Positions 42,058-51,277 of a DNA stretch of 64,000 nt are shown piece after piece. Positions within the stretch are counted from its first letter, which is position 1. Each line of letters starts with the position of its first letter. The translations under genes and the position numbers were made by a program. This DNA is from PALSA-612 sp963704335. Its GTDB lineage: Bacteria > Actinomycetota > Thermoleophilia > Gaiellales > Gaiellaceae. The DNA is taken from contig OY969889.1 in the NCBI GenBank assembly GCA_963704335.1, forward strand, positions 1,860,001 to 1,924,000, read 5' to 3'. The notes beneath the pieces are model-generated. The model was given only the letters and a program-made list of their open reading frames with translations, was not told where the DNA came from and ran no database searches.

Positions 42058-43247
42058 TCGACCGCGAGCTCATCGACGCCTGTACGCATTGCGGCTTCTG
42101 CCTGCCGACCTGTCCGACGTACGGGCCGCTCGGCCAGATGGAGGCCGACTCGCCGCGAGGCCGGATCTGGCTCATGAAGGGGCTGGCCGACGGCACGATG
42201 ACGGCCAACTCCACTGTCGTCGAGCACATCGACCGCTGCCTCGGCTGCATGGCGTGCGTGACCGCGTGCCCGTCCGGCGTCCGCTACGACCTGCTGATCG
42301 AGCAGACGCGCGAGGTCGTTGAGGAGCAGTACGACCGACCGGCGGGTGACTGGCTGCTGCGCACGCTCGTCTTCGCGGTTCTTCCGTACCCTCGCCGGAT
42401 GCGCGTGGCAATGGCGCTCCGGCCGCCGCGCGGGCTCGTGCCAAAGGCGCTCCGGCCGGTGCTCGACCTCGCTCCGCCCTGGAAGACACGCTCGGGGACC
42501 GTTCCCACAGGGACTGTCCCTGGCTCTCGATGGCGTGTCGGTGTGATGACGGGCTGCGTGCAATCCGTGCTTTTCGGAGATGTAAATGCCGCGACCGCCC
42601 GGGTGCTGGCGGCGGAGGGGTACGAGGTCGTCACGCCGCCGAATCAGGCCTGCTGCGGCGCGCTCCATCTCCACGCCGGCCGGCGGGAGGAGGGGAGACG
42701 CAGGGCGCAGGCGCTCGGCGACCAATTCGCCGCTGCCGGCGTCTCTGTGATCGCGGTCAATGCCGCGGGGTGCGGCTCGCATCTGAAGGACGCCGGGCTC
42801 GACGTGCAGGTCGCCGACGTCTCCGAATTGCTGGCGGAAGAGCCGAGGGCGGAGCGGCATCCGCTCGAGCTGCGCGTCGCCTTTCAGGACTCGTGCCACC
42901 TCGCCCACGCCCAGGGCATCCGTGTCGAGCCGCGCGATGCGCTCGACGCAATCCCCGGCCTCGAGCGTGTCGAGCCGGCGGAGCAGGCGATCTGCTGTGG
43001 CTCCGCGGGCATCTACAACCTCACGCAGCCGGACGCGGCACGCGCGCTCGGCGACCGCAAGGCACAGCACGTCCTCGCCACCGACCCGGACGCCTACGCG
43101 AGCGCCAACCCCGGCTGCCTCGTGCAGGTCTCCGCGGCACTCCGACGCGCCGGCCGCGCGCTACCGGCGTTCCATCCGATCGAGCTCGTCGATGCCTCGA
43201 TCCGCGGCGTCCCGTTCGACGAGCTACTGGCTACTGCCCGGCGCTAG
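42054..43247 (+). CDS. glcF: Glycolate oxidase iron-sulfur subunit GlcF
   Basis: 397 residues. Two [4Fe-4S] motifs: CTHCGFCLPTCP near residues 10-21 and CLGCMACVTACP near 63-74. Two CCG domains follow (QACCGALHLHAG, GCGSHL; CHLAHAQG, ICCGSAGIYN, NPGCLVQ). It passes electrons from GlcDE to the quinone pool. Between the halves, at about residues 148-158, the chain carries an odd segment SGTVPTGTVPGS encoded by a palindromic sequence. GTG start by overlap with glcE. Confidence 0.92.
   Translation: MIDRELIDACTHCGFCLPTCPTYGPLGQMEADSPRGRIWLMKGLADGTMTANSTVVEHIDRCLGCMACVTACPSGVRYDLLIEQTREVVEEQYDRPAGDWLLRTLVFAVLPYPRRMRVAMALRPPRGLVPKALRPVLDLAPPWKTRSGTVPTGTVPGSRWRVGVMTGCVQSVLFGDVNAATARVLAAEGYEVVTPPNQACCGALHLHAGRREEGRRRAQALGDQFAAAGVSVIAVNAAGCGSHLKDAGLDVQVADVSELLAEEPRAERHPLELRVAFQDSCHLAHAQGIRVEPRDALDAIPGLERVEPAEQAICCGSAGIYNLTQPDAARALGDRKAQHVLATDPDAYASANPGCLVQVSAALRRAGRALPAFHPIELVDASIRGVPFDELLATARR
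42494..42523. repeat. Palindromic repeat inside glcF (ACAGGGACTGTCCCTGG)
   Basis: Two tandem palindromes, GGGACCGTTCCC and CAGGGACTGTCCCTG, lie in frame in the linker of GlcF. The 17 bases at 42507-42523 occur again in inverted orientation in nadB at 61397-61413, also in a poorly conserved linker. A 17-base match alone could arise by chance in GC-rich DNA; the palindromy and linker placement make it noteworthy. Confidence 0.4.
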
Positions 43248-44543
43248 CCGCGAAGACGCGCCGCGACTCTCCGAGTCCCTTGAGCTCGTGCTCGCCTCGG
43301 TCCTCGAAGCGCGAGGCCCGACCCGCCACAAGGTCGCGGGTCGTCGCTGTCACGAGCACCTCGCCCGGCTTCCGCCAGGCCGGATACCCGAGCAGCGACG
43401 TTGACAGCGATGCCACGCGGCTTGCCACCGGGAGGCCGTTCGACCTCTCCCGTGTGCAGGCCTGCTCGGACGTGCAACCCGAGCCCGGTCATCGCGGCCT
43501 CGATGCCGAGCGCGCAGCGGATCGCGCGGGCGGGCCCGTCGAAGACAGCGAAGAAGCCGTCGCCTGCGGTGTCGATCTCCTCGCCGGCGTGGTGGTCGAG
43601 CTCGCGACGGACAGCGGCGTGATGCTGCTCGACGAGCCGTGACCAGGCAGCAGTCACCCATGCTCCGGGCCGTCTCCGTCGAGCCGACGAGGTCCGTGAA
43701 AAGGATCGTCGCCAGGACGCGGTCGGCTACGCGCGATGGTCGGACTCCTGTGAGGAACTCTTCGATCTCGTCGAGCAGCGAATCCGCCTCGACCCATGGC
43801 AGCGTGCTCGACCCGGCCAGCTCGACCAGCTTCGCGCCGGGGATGTGCTCCGCCAGGTAGCGGCCTTCACTCGGGTCGAGCACAACGTCGTCCGTCCTCT
43901 GCACGACCAGGGTTGGTGTCTGGATGACGGGCAGGACCTCGCGGACGTCCGTAGCCGCCGACGAGGCGAACAGGTGTCGAATCGCACCGGGGCTGCCGGC
44001 GAGCCGCTCTCGCGCTCCCCACCACGCTTTCATCACGTCGTCGGCGTCCGGAGCGAAACGCAAGACCAGCGTGCCGTCTCCCCAGTGGCTGATTACGTCC
44101 TCGAGTGCTGCCGCGCGGCCCTCGTCGCTGCGAAGCGCCGAGGGTGGGGAGCCGGACGTGCCGAAGAGCACCAGCGATCGCGTTCGCTCGGGATACGTGG
44201 CGGCGAAGAGGATCGACATCGGGCCGCCCTCGAAGTAGCCGAAGACCGCAGCCTGCTCACTCCCGGCGGCATCCATGACGGCGCGAACGTCGCTCATCCG
44301 CGTCTCCAGGTCTGCGATGCTGCCCTGTCGATCGGACAGCCCCGTGCCGCGCTTGTCGAGGCGGATCAACCGCGAGAACGACGCGAGCCGCTCCAGGAAC
44401 GCGGCGTGGCGGGGCTCCTCCCAGTCGAACTCGAGGTGGCTCATGAACCCCGGCACGAGCACGAGGTCGAACGGACCGTCGCCCGTCACCTGGTAGGCGA
44501 TCGAGACGTCGCCGCTCTGCGCGTACCGAATCGGGCCTCGCAC
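43231..44543 (-). pseudogene. Alpha/beta hydrolase - class III cyclase fusion, broken by two frameshifts
   Basis: About 436 residues if two extra bases (near 43652 and 43385) are removed. The N-terminal 280 residues are an alpha/beta hydrolase (FDLVLVPGFMSHLEFDWE, LDKRGTGLSD), but the nucleophile elbow reads FGYFEGGP, without the usual Ser. A cyclase domain follows: ATILFTDLVGSTETA, then after the first shift DTAGDGFFAVF and GLHTGEVE, then after the second KPGEVLVTATTRDL. Such fusions occur in other actinobacteria. It lies 25 bases downstream of another broken regulator. Confidence 0.8.
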
Positions 44544-44568
44544 TCGGCCATTGTTGCGCAGCCGACGA

Positions 44569-47377
44569 TCAGCTCTCGAGATCGAGCGTGCCGTCGGCGA
44601 CCGCTCGCGCAAGCTGTGTCCGAGAGCGGATACCGAGCTTGCGGTAGATCCGGGTCAGATGCGCCTCGACGGTGGCAACCGTCGTGAAGAGCTGAGCGGC
44701 CACCTCGCGGTTCGTCATTCCCTGGGCGACGAGCGCGGCGACGCCGCGCTCGGCGCTCGTCAGCTCACGATCGCGACGTGGGCGTGGGCTGGCGCGCCGC
44801 AGCTCGTCCTCGGCCCGCTCCACCCAGAGCGGCGCCCCGAGCTCGTTGAGGATCTCGATCGCCGACGCGAGCGAGTCGGCCGCCTGGCGGCGCTGGCCGG
44901 CGCGACGTTTGGCGGCGCCCGCGACGAGCAGCGATCGAGCGCGGTCCAGTGGGAAGCCGATCTCCGCGAACGCCGCCGCAGCCTGCTCGGCGGCGGCTGC
45001 GGCTTCGTCTGCTCGCTCGTGGGCGAGGAGAACCAGCGCGCGACATCGGAGAGCCGCCGGCGTCGCCCAGCGGTGCTCGAGTGCTGCCGCCTGCTGCTCG
45101 AGCTGCTCGAGAACGACCTCGTGCCTCGTCGAGCCGGCCGACCGCCACAAGCGCCTCGACCACGTCCGGGAGCATCGGCTCCCAACCAGGCTCGGCCACG
45201 CCAAAGGCCTGAAGCGCCTCAGGCAAGCCAGTCGAGCTCCTGTGCCGCGGCCACAGGGTCGCCGCACGCGAGCTCGACGTGGCCGAGTGCCCAGCGAATG
45301 CGCAGGACGTTCAGATCTTCGTATCGCTCCGCAACGAGCACGTCGGTTCATCCGAGCTCGACGGGCCTCGTCGGCACGACCGAGCGACCCGGCGACGATG
45401 CACCTGTGCGAACGCGAGGACGTGTGCGCCACCGGGGAGTGCATCCTCGAGGATCGCGCGAGCGTCGTCGGCATACGCCTCGGCTTCGGCCCAGCGCCCG
45501 GCTCGCCACTCGAGGTCGCTGAGCATCGACATGACCATGAGCGGGAGCATCAACATCCTGCCCTGGCGCGCGAGCACGTCGTACTCCCGACGGAGCACTT
45601 CGCGGGCTCTGTGCGAGCTCCCCTGACCACAGCAGCCGTGACCCCGACCGAGACGGCCGGCGTGATCTGCCAGGGGGCTGCTCGCGAGGCAGTGCCTCCG
45701 AGCCGTCGAGCTCGGTCTTACCGAACTCGATCTCACGATTACCCCGGGCAGCCTCGTAGAACGCCAGGGCGGCGGTGGACGCCGCAACCAACGGCTGATC
45801 GTCGAGCTCGGCGGCGATGCGAAGAGCCTCGCGCGCAGATTCGACGGCCAGTCTTGCGTCGCGGGAGATCGAAGCCACCCTGTTGCGCGTGGCGGATCCA
45901 CGCCTGCCAGCTGGACCCTCGGATCCGGGGCGATGTCGATGGCTTCCTGCAGGTATGCGCGAATCATCGGTCGATCCTGGTGCTCGGTCTCCGCCCTGAA
46001 CACCAGCGCTTGCGACCGCACGGCGGCTGGCAGACCCGGATCGAGCAGGGGCTCGATTCGCGCTCGTGCCTCTGGAACGTCGCCGGCTTCCATCAGATAG
46101 CCCGCACCTACGAATGTTCGGCGGGCGTGTTCCGCCTCGTTTCCGGGAGGCGTGAGGCGCACGGCCTCGGCCGAAAGTATCGCGGCGGCGTCAGGCGCTC
46201 CGCGCTCGGCCGCGGCCTCTGCCGCTCGTTCCACGATGGCTGCGATCCCCTCGTCGGGCGTCGACGTTGCAAGCGCGAGGTGCCGTGCCTGCTGTTCGAC
46301 GTCGTCCACGAGTTCGGCCGCCTGCAGGTGCACGTCGCGGCGGCGACCTGAGGGCATGTCGAAGTAGACGGCTGCACCGAGCAGGGGGTGTGTGAAGCGC
46401 ACGACTCCGTCGCTGCCGACGACGATTGCCCCGGCTGCGACGGCTTCGTCCACGAGCGACTCGACGTCGGAATTCGTCAAGCGCCTTCCCGAGCAAGGCC
46501 TGCGTCGGGCGCTCGATCGCCGAGATGAGCTCGAGGAGTGGCCGCGTGTCTTGCGGCAGTGCTCGCACCCGTTCGGCGACGACCTCCTGCAGCGACGACG
46601 GGACCGGCAGCTGCGCTCGCAGATCCGCGGGCTCCCGCTCGACCGCACGCGCGAACTCGAGCGCGAACATCGGATTGCCTCGGGACGCCGCGTGTACGGC
46701 GGAGACCTTGGAGCGGGGGAGGCGCACGGTCGAAGCGCTGACGCAGGAGCCTCTGGAGGTGTTGCATGGGGAGCGGCCCGACCGTGAGCTTGGCGAATGC
46801 TTCCGGTTGAAACGCGTCAGCGAGTCCCAATGGGTCCGGTTCGCCGGCAGGCACCTCTCAAGGTCGCGAGGACGCCGATCGGCTCCTCGCCGATCCGACG
46901 TACGGCAAACGAGAGCACGCGTGCCGACGCGGGATCGAGCCACTGGACGTCGTCGACGGCAAGAAGCAAGGGCCCATCTCTTGCGAGCTCGCGGAATGCC
47001 GCGACAAGCGCGCGGGGAAGAGCGAGGCGGTCGGTGCGCCCCCCTGAGCGGGACTCGATACCGAGGGCCGTTGCGAGCGCGTTGCGTTGTGGTTCCGCCA
47101 GATTGTCAGCGACGTCCTCGAAGACTGGATCGAAGATGTCCGAGACCGCCCCCAGCGGGATCGGCATCTCTGCTTCGGCGCAGCGCGAGACGAGGACGCG
47201 TATGCCCCCGCCCTGAGCGGCCGCTACGCCTTCGCGCCACAGCGCCGTCTTGCCGATCCCAGGCTCGCCGTGAATGAGCAGCGCAGCAGGGCCGTCACGG
47301 AGCTGCGTGACGAAGTCGACCAGCCTCCCGAGTTCCCGGTCCCTTCCGACGAGCTCGAAGCTCGGCGCGATCGCCAC
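44569..47377 (-). pseudogene. Large LuxR-family ATPase regulator, decayed by at least seven frameshifts
   Basis: Pieces of one protein of about 930 residues in changing frames. Start GTG at 47377 (VAIAPSFELVGRDRELGRL), Walker A GEPGIGKTALW, Walker B LLLAVDDVQW. Then come shifted segments containing PAGEPDPLGLADAF, ASRGNPMFALEFARAV, VVRFTHPLLGAAVYF, REALRIAAELDDQPLVAAS, YDVLARQGRMLMLP and EPGWEPMLPDVVEALVAVG. It ends with a LuxR helix-turn-helix (LTSAERGVAALVAQGMTNRE, TVEAHLTRIYRKLGI). Each piece is well preserved, so decay is recent or the assembly is poor here. Its leaderless promoter is still visible. Confidence 0.85.
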
Positions 47378-47383
47378 GCCCGA

Positions 47384-47389
47384 ACTGTA
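47384..47389 (-). promoter_or_regulatory. Candidate -10 box TACAGT of the decayed LuxR regulator
   Basis: On the minus strand TACAGT ends six bases before the GTG at 47377, the same leaderless spacing as at intact genes. The 76-base gap to the divergent secreted-protein gene at 47454 holds both promoters. Confidence 0.4.
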
Positions 47390-47453
47390 GGGCTTTCCTG
47401 GATGCGCTTCAGGCTCGGCGAGCCCATCGTGGAAGCACACGAAGGAGGCGCAT

Positions 47454-48242
47454 ATGTCGAGACTCGCGGTTGCACTTGTTCTTGTCGCACTGACCCTCCT
47501 CACGGCCACGGCGTCAGCCGGTCCTGGGAGAACTGCGTTCAATCTCGTATTCGAGGGGTCGCGAATCGCCTCGCCCGAGACGGAGAAGTTCGCATTCGGC
47601 TTCAGGGACGAGGGCCCATTCAGCGCGCTGGCGCCCATGTGCGACAAGGGATACGCGGCCGATCTCGAGCACGTCCTGACGGACGGTTGGGTGACGGCGC
47701 TACGCCGCTTCGACTGTGGCAACGGAGAGAGCATCGTCGCGCGCACCTGGTGGACCGCGGGAGATCCCTCGTGGGGCTACCAGGAGGGCGCGTGGCTCAT
47801 CGTCGCGGGTACGGGCGCTTACGAGACGTTTCGTGGGAAGGGCACGTATGTCCGTGCGTTTGGCGACGATGGGTCCGCGTCGGTCGCGGAGGTGTGGAGT
47901 GGCGTCGTGGACTTCGATGTCGTACCTCCGCAGGTCACGGTCACCCGAGTCTCGATCGCGGCACCGCGTCGGCCCCGTGGCGCACATGTCGTTCGCCTGA
48001 CGTTCAGCGCTCGCGATGCCTCGGGCGGGCCGGTTTCGTTCCTGGCCACGGCGAGCGGCACCCTGCTGGGGGCGAAATACGGTCTCGCCGGCTCAGGGGA
48101 GACGTCCGTCGTGCTGAGGGTGCGTCCGCGTACAGGTGAGCGCGCCGTGCGGCTCGAGATCGTGGCAACCGATCAGGTCGGAAACGAGCGGACGATTGCC
48201 CGCCTTCGGGCTCTGCCGCCGCCTAGGGAGGAGAGGAACTGA
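47454..48242 (+). CDS. Secreted protein of unknown function
   Basis: 262 residues. A Sec signal (about 1-22, LVALTLLTATASA) is followed by a beta-rich body. I do not recognise the family. Cysteines at CDKGY and RFDCGNG could pair outside the cell. The region GTGAYETFRGKGTYVRAFG resembles barrel proteins of the DUF3224/allene-oxide-cyclase kind, but only loosely, and the C-terminal 100 residues look like an Ig-like strand domain. It has a good GAAGGAGG ribosome site. The stop overlaps the next gene (TGATG). Confidence 0.7.
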   Translation: MSRLAVALVLVALTLLTATASAGPGRTAFNLVFEGSRIASPETEKFAFGFRDEGPFSALAPMCDKGYAADLEHVLTDGWVTALRRFDCGNGESIVARTWWTAGDPSWGYQEGAWLIVAGTGAYETFRGKGTYVRAFGDDGSASVAEVWSGVVDFDVVPPQVTVTRVSIAAPRRPRGAHVVRLTFSARDASGGPVSFLATASGTLLGAKYGLAGSGETSVVLRVRPRTGERAVRLEIVATDQVGNERTIARLRALPPPREERN

Positions 48243-48889
48243 TGCGGAGATTCGTCGCGACAATCATCATCACGGGCCTCGCTGTAGTAGCTGCATCAAC
48301 GGCGATCGCCGCCTCGAGTTCGCTGAGTCCCGTTGCGCTGTCGCACGCGCGCACGATCAAGACGGAGATCTCCGCCCGCTACGTCCGCGGCCCGAAGCTT
48401 GCCGTGACCGAGGCTTCTCCGACCGGCGTGATCGAGTCGTTCCTCCTCTTGACGGCTGATTACCTCGGACTTCGAGTCGTGCCCGCCGTCAACGGCATCC
48501 ACTACGCGATCTGCCCCGTCCGTGCCACCTGTCCCTACCCAGGGCCACGCTCGGCCAGGCCAGCGAGCGCGTTCATGCCTCGCCGGCAGGCGCTCGAGCT
48601 TGCGCTGAAGACGTTCCTGGAGACCTCGGCGACGGTCGTCTCGGTCTCGCTGCCCACCCGCGACTACGTCTTCTTCCTCGTCGAACGGGACGAGCTCGCT
48701 GAGGCAGTCGACATGGTTGCGCTCGCGAAGGCGCTGAGCGGCGACCCGTCCCGCGCACTCGCCGCGTCCTTGCGTCAAACCGTTGACGAGCTCACGCGTC
48801 CGAGGCTCTTCGTGCCGCTCGGCCTCGAGCCGTCGCCGAACGGGGGACAATCTCTCGGTGCCGTGCCGTTCTGGCGCTCAGACGGCTGA
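48242..48889 (+). CDS. Secreted protein of unknown function
   Basis: 215 residues, with a Sec signal at about 1-23 (MRRFVATIIITGLAVVAAST). The body has a two-Cys segment (YAICPVRATCPYPGPR) and a helix-rich second half (RRQALELALKTFLETSAT). I cannot assign a family. It is coupled to the preceding secreted gene and lies 63 bases before the ABC permease, so it may be exported alongside a transported nutrient's binding system; this is inference only. Confidence 0.7.
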   Translation: MRRFVATIIITGLAVVAASTAIAASSSLSPVALSHARTIKTEISARYVRGPKLAVTEASPTGVIESFLLLTADYLGLRVVPAVNGIHYAICPVRATCPYPGPRSARPASAFMPRRQALELALKTFLETSATVVSVSLPTRDYVFFLVERDELAEAVDMVALAKALSGDPSRALAASLRQTVDELTRPRLFVPLGLEPSPNGGQSLGAVPFWRSDG

Positions 48890-48952
48890 GAACGAAGAGC
48901 GCCGTCGCGGCGCGAGCTTGTGTCATCGAGAGGGGAAAGCAATAGTCCTCCC

Positions 48953-49717
48953 ATGAAGCGGGTGAACGTCGCGGGCTGGCTATTCGTAGTGCTCGTGGCG
49001 CTGCTCGTAGAGGCCGGAGTCCGCGCGTTCGACTACGAGCAAAGCATCGCCACGCCGTCTTCGACGCTCGGCGCCCTCTACGACGAGCTCGCGGAGGGGA
49101 CGCTCACCGGCGAGATCGGCGTGACGCTCGAGGCGTATCTCGAGGGGCTCGCTATCGCGATCGTGATCGGTGTCGCCGCCGGCGTCCTCATCGGCAGCTC
49201 GCGGACGCTGCTAGACGCCTCGTCTGTCGTGCTCGAGTTCATGCGCCCGATTCCGGCCGTCGCGCTCATTCCACTGGCGATCCTGTTCTTCGGGCCCTTC
49301 GGCATCGCCGCACACCGATTCGTCGTCGCGTTTGCGGCCGTCTGGCCGATTCTCATCAACACGATCTACGGAGTGCGTGGCGCCGACCGCATGCTCTACG
49401 ACGTGGCGAGAACATCGGGAGTTGGGCGCGCCGGAAGGCTCGTCCGGGTGACGCTGCCCGCCGCCCTCCCCAGCATCGCGATTGGCATCCGTATCAGCGC
49501 CGCTATCGCGCTCGTTGTCTGTGTCACCGCCGAGTTCGTCACGGGTGCGGGCGGCGTCGGCGACTACATGGAGGACCAGCGCGCCGCCCTCAAGCTCCCC
49601 GAACTGTACGCCGCAGTCGTCCTGGTCTCCCTAATCGGCTTCGCGGTCAACGTAGGCTTGCGCGCCATTCAGCGGAGGACGCTCTTCTGGGCCGGGGAGG
49701 AGCGGTCGGCGCAGTGA
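48953..49717 (+). CDS. ABC permease, SsuC/TauC/NMT1 type (first)
   Basis: 254 residues with five or six membrane segments and the EAA-type loop in YDVARTSGVGRAGRLVRVTL. Family motif EFMRPIPAVALIPLAILFFG is typical of SsuC/TauC permeases. A GAGAGG sequence lies about 18 bases before the ATG. It overlaps the second permease by four bases. Two non-identical permeases suggest a heterodimeric channel, unlike most members, which use one permease as a homodimer. Confidence 0.9.
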   Translation: MKRVNVAGWLFVVLVALLVEAGVRAFDYEQSIATPSSTLGALYDELAEGTLTGEIGVTLEAYLEGLAIAIVIGVAAGVLIGSSRTLLDASSVVLEFMRPIPAVALIPLAILFFGPFGIAAHRFVVAFAAVWPILINTIYGVRGADRMLYDVARTSGVGRAGRLVRVTLPAALPSIAIGIRISAAIALVVCVTAEFVTGAGGVGDYMEDQRAALKLPELYAAVVLVSLIGFAVNVGLRAIQRRTLFWAGEERSAQ

Positions 49718-50490
49718 AGGCATCGGCTGCTCGCCGCTTCGTCGGGCCCGCTTTAGGCGTCCTCGTCTTTCTCGCCGCCCTCGCTCTTTGGCAGCTCTGG
49801 GCCGGAGCCGCCAACTCGTTCCTCGTGCCGACGGCGTTCGAGGTGGCCGAGAGGGCATGGGAGATCTGGCCGACATCGGAATTCCTGTCCGAGGTCGGGC
49901 AGAGCATGAAGAGGTACGCCGCCGGCTTCGCCATCGCGGCGGCGATCGGCGTCGCGCTCGGGCTGCTCGTCGGAGCCTCGCACGCCGCCAGGCGCACGCT
50001 CGATCCCTTCCTCGAGCTTCTGCGAGCCGTGCCCGCGATCGCGATCGTGCCGGCGGCCTTGATCATCCTCGGGTACGGCGACGCATCACGCATCGCGGTC
50101 ATCACGTTCGGCCTGTGCTTCCCGATTCTTGTCAACACCGCCGAGGGCGTGCGCGGCATTCCGCTGGAGGTGAGAGATACCGCGTCGATGTTGCACGTCG
50201 GTCCGGTGGAGCGCATGTCTCGGATCTACGTCCCGGCGGCGCTCCCCTCGATCATGGCTGGACTGCGTATTGCGGTGTCTCTGGGACTCGTGCTCGTCAT
50301 CGTCTCCGAGTTCGTGGGCGAGCGGAACGGCATCGGCTACTACCTCATCATCCAGCAGTCGACGCTCGACTATCCCGCCCTTTACGCCGGGATCCTCTTT
50401 CTCGGTCTGCTCGGGTACGTCCTCAACCGGCTGTTCCTGATCGCCGAGCGCCGCCTGCTGGCGTGGCACTACGGAGCCGCCGGTGACTGA
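49714..50490 (+). CDS. ABC permease, SsuC/TauC/NMT1 type (second)
   Basis: 258 residues, same fold as its neighbour: ELLRAVPAIAIVPAALIILG, the EAA-type loop VRDTASMLHVGPVERMSRIY, and GIGYYLIIQQSTLDYPALYA. GTG start overlaps the first permease; the stop overlaps the ATPase by eight bases. The two permeases are clearly diverged, so this is an old pair and not a recent duplication. Confidence 0.9.
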   Translation: MKASAARRFVGPALGVLVFLAALALWQLWAGAANSFLVPTAFEVAERAWEIWPTSEFLSEVGQSMKRYAAGFAIAAAIGVALGLLVGASHAARRTLDPFLELLRAVPAIAIVPAALIILGYGDASRIAVITFGLCFPILVNTAEGVRGIPLEVRDTASMLHVGPVERMSRIYVPAALPSIMAGLRIAVSLGLVLVIVSEFVGERNGIGYYLIIQQSTLDYPALYAGILFLGLLGYVLNRLFLIAERRLLAWHYGAAGD

Positions 50491-51277
50491 GCCGGTCCTG
50501 CGCGTGGCCGGTCTCGAAAAGCGCTACTCGGAAACGGGGCCTGCGGCGCTCGCCGATGTGACGTTCGATGTGCTCCAGGGTGAGCTCCTGGCGATCGTCG
50601 GGCCGTCGGGCGGGGGCAAGACGACTCTCCTGCGGCTGCTCTGCGGGCTCATGCCTCCGACAGCCGGCACTGTTCACCTCGACGGCCACCTCGTCTCGTC
50701 GCCGCCGCGGGAGGCGGCCATCGTCTTCCAGGACTACAGCCGCTCGCTCTTTCCCTGGCTCAACGTCACCCGCAACGTCATGTTCCCGCTCCGTCGAGAG
50801 CGAACGCAGCGGTCGGACAAGCTCGTGCGCGTAGACGGCGTGCTACGCGAAGTGGGGCTCGAGGGAGTGGGGAAGAAGTACCCGTGGCAGCTCTCGGGCG
50901 GCATGCAGCAGCGCGTGGCGATCGCGCGAGCTCTCGTCTCGCGTCCGGAGATCCTGCTGCTCGACGAGCCGTTCGCCTCGGTGGACGCACTCACGCGCAC
51001 CGAGCTCCAGGACCTCGTGCTGCGCCTCCATCAACACGAGGAGCAAGGGGTCACGATCGTCCATGTCACGCACGACATCGACGAGGCCGTCTATCTCGCA
51101 GACCGCGTGCTCGTGCTCAGCGGCACCCCGGGGCGCATCGTCGCGTCGGTCGACGTGCCCCTGTCGCGCCCTCGTAAGCAGACCGAGACCCGCAGCTCGC
51201 CGCAGTTCCTATCGCTCCGGAACGAGCTCCACGCGCTCATCGCCTCGCGCGAATCGGTACAATCCCGCGCCCAGTGA
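50483..51277 (+). CDS. ABC ATPase, SsuB/TauB type
   Basis: 264 residues. Walker A GPSGGGKTTLLRLL, Q-loop FQDYSRSLFPW, signature QLSGGMQQRVAIARAL, Walker B ILLLDEPFASVD, H-loop HVTHDIDEA. The C-terminal VDVPLSRPR is typical of nitrate/sulfonate/taurine ATPases. GTG start at 50483. It serves the two permeases upstream and the binding protein downstream. Confidence 0.93.
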   Translation: MTEPVLRVAGLEKRYSETGPAALADVTFDVLQGELLAIVGPSGGGKTTLLRLLCGLMPPTAGTVHLDGHLVSSPPREAAIVFQDYSRSLFPWLNVTRNVMFPLRRERTQRSDKLVRVDGVLREVGLEGVGKKYPWQLSGGMQQRVAIARALVSRPEILLLDEPFASVDALTRTELQDLVLRLHQHEEQGVTIVHVTHDIDEAVYLADRVLVLSGTPGRIVASVDVPLSRPRKQTETRSSPQFLSLRNELHALIASRESVQSRAQ

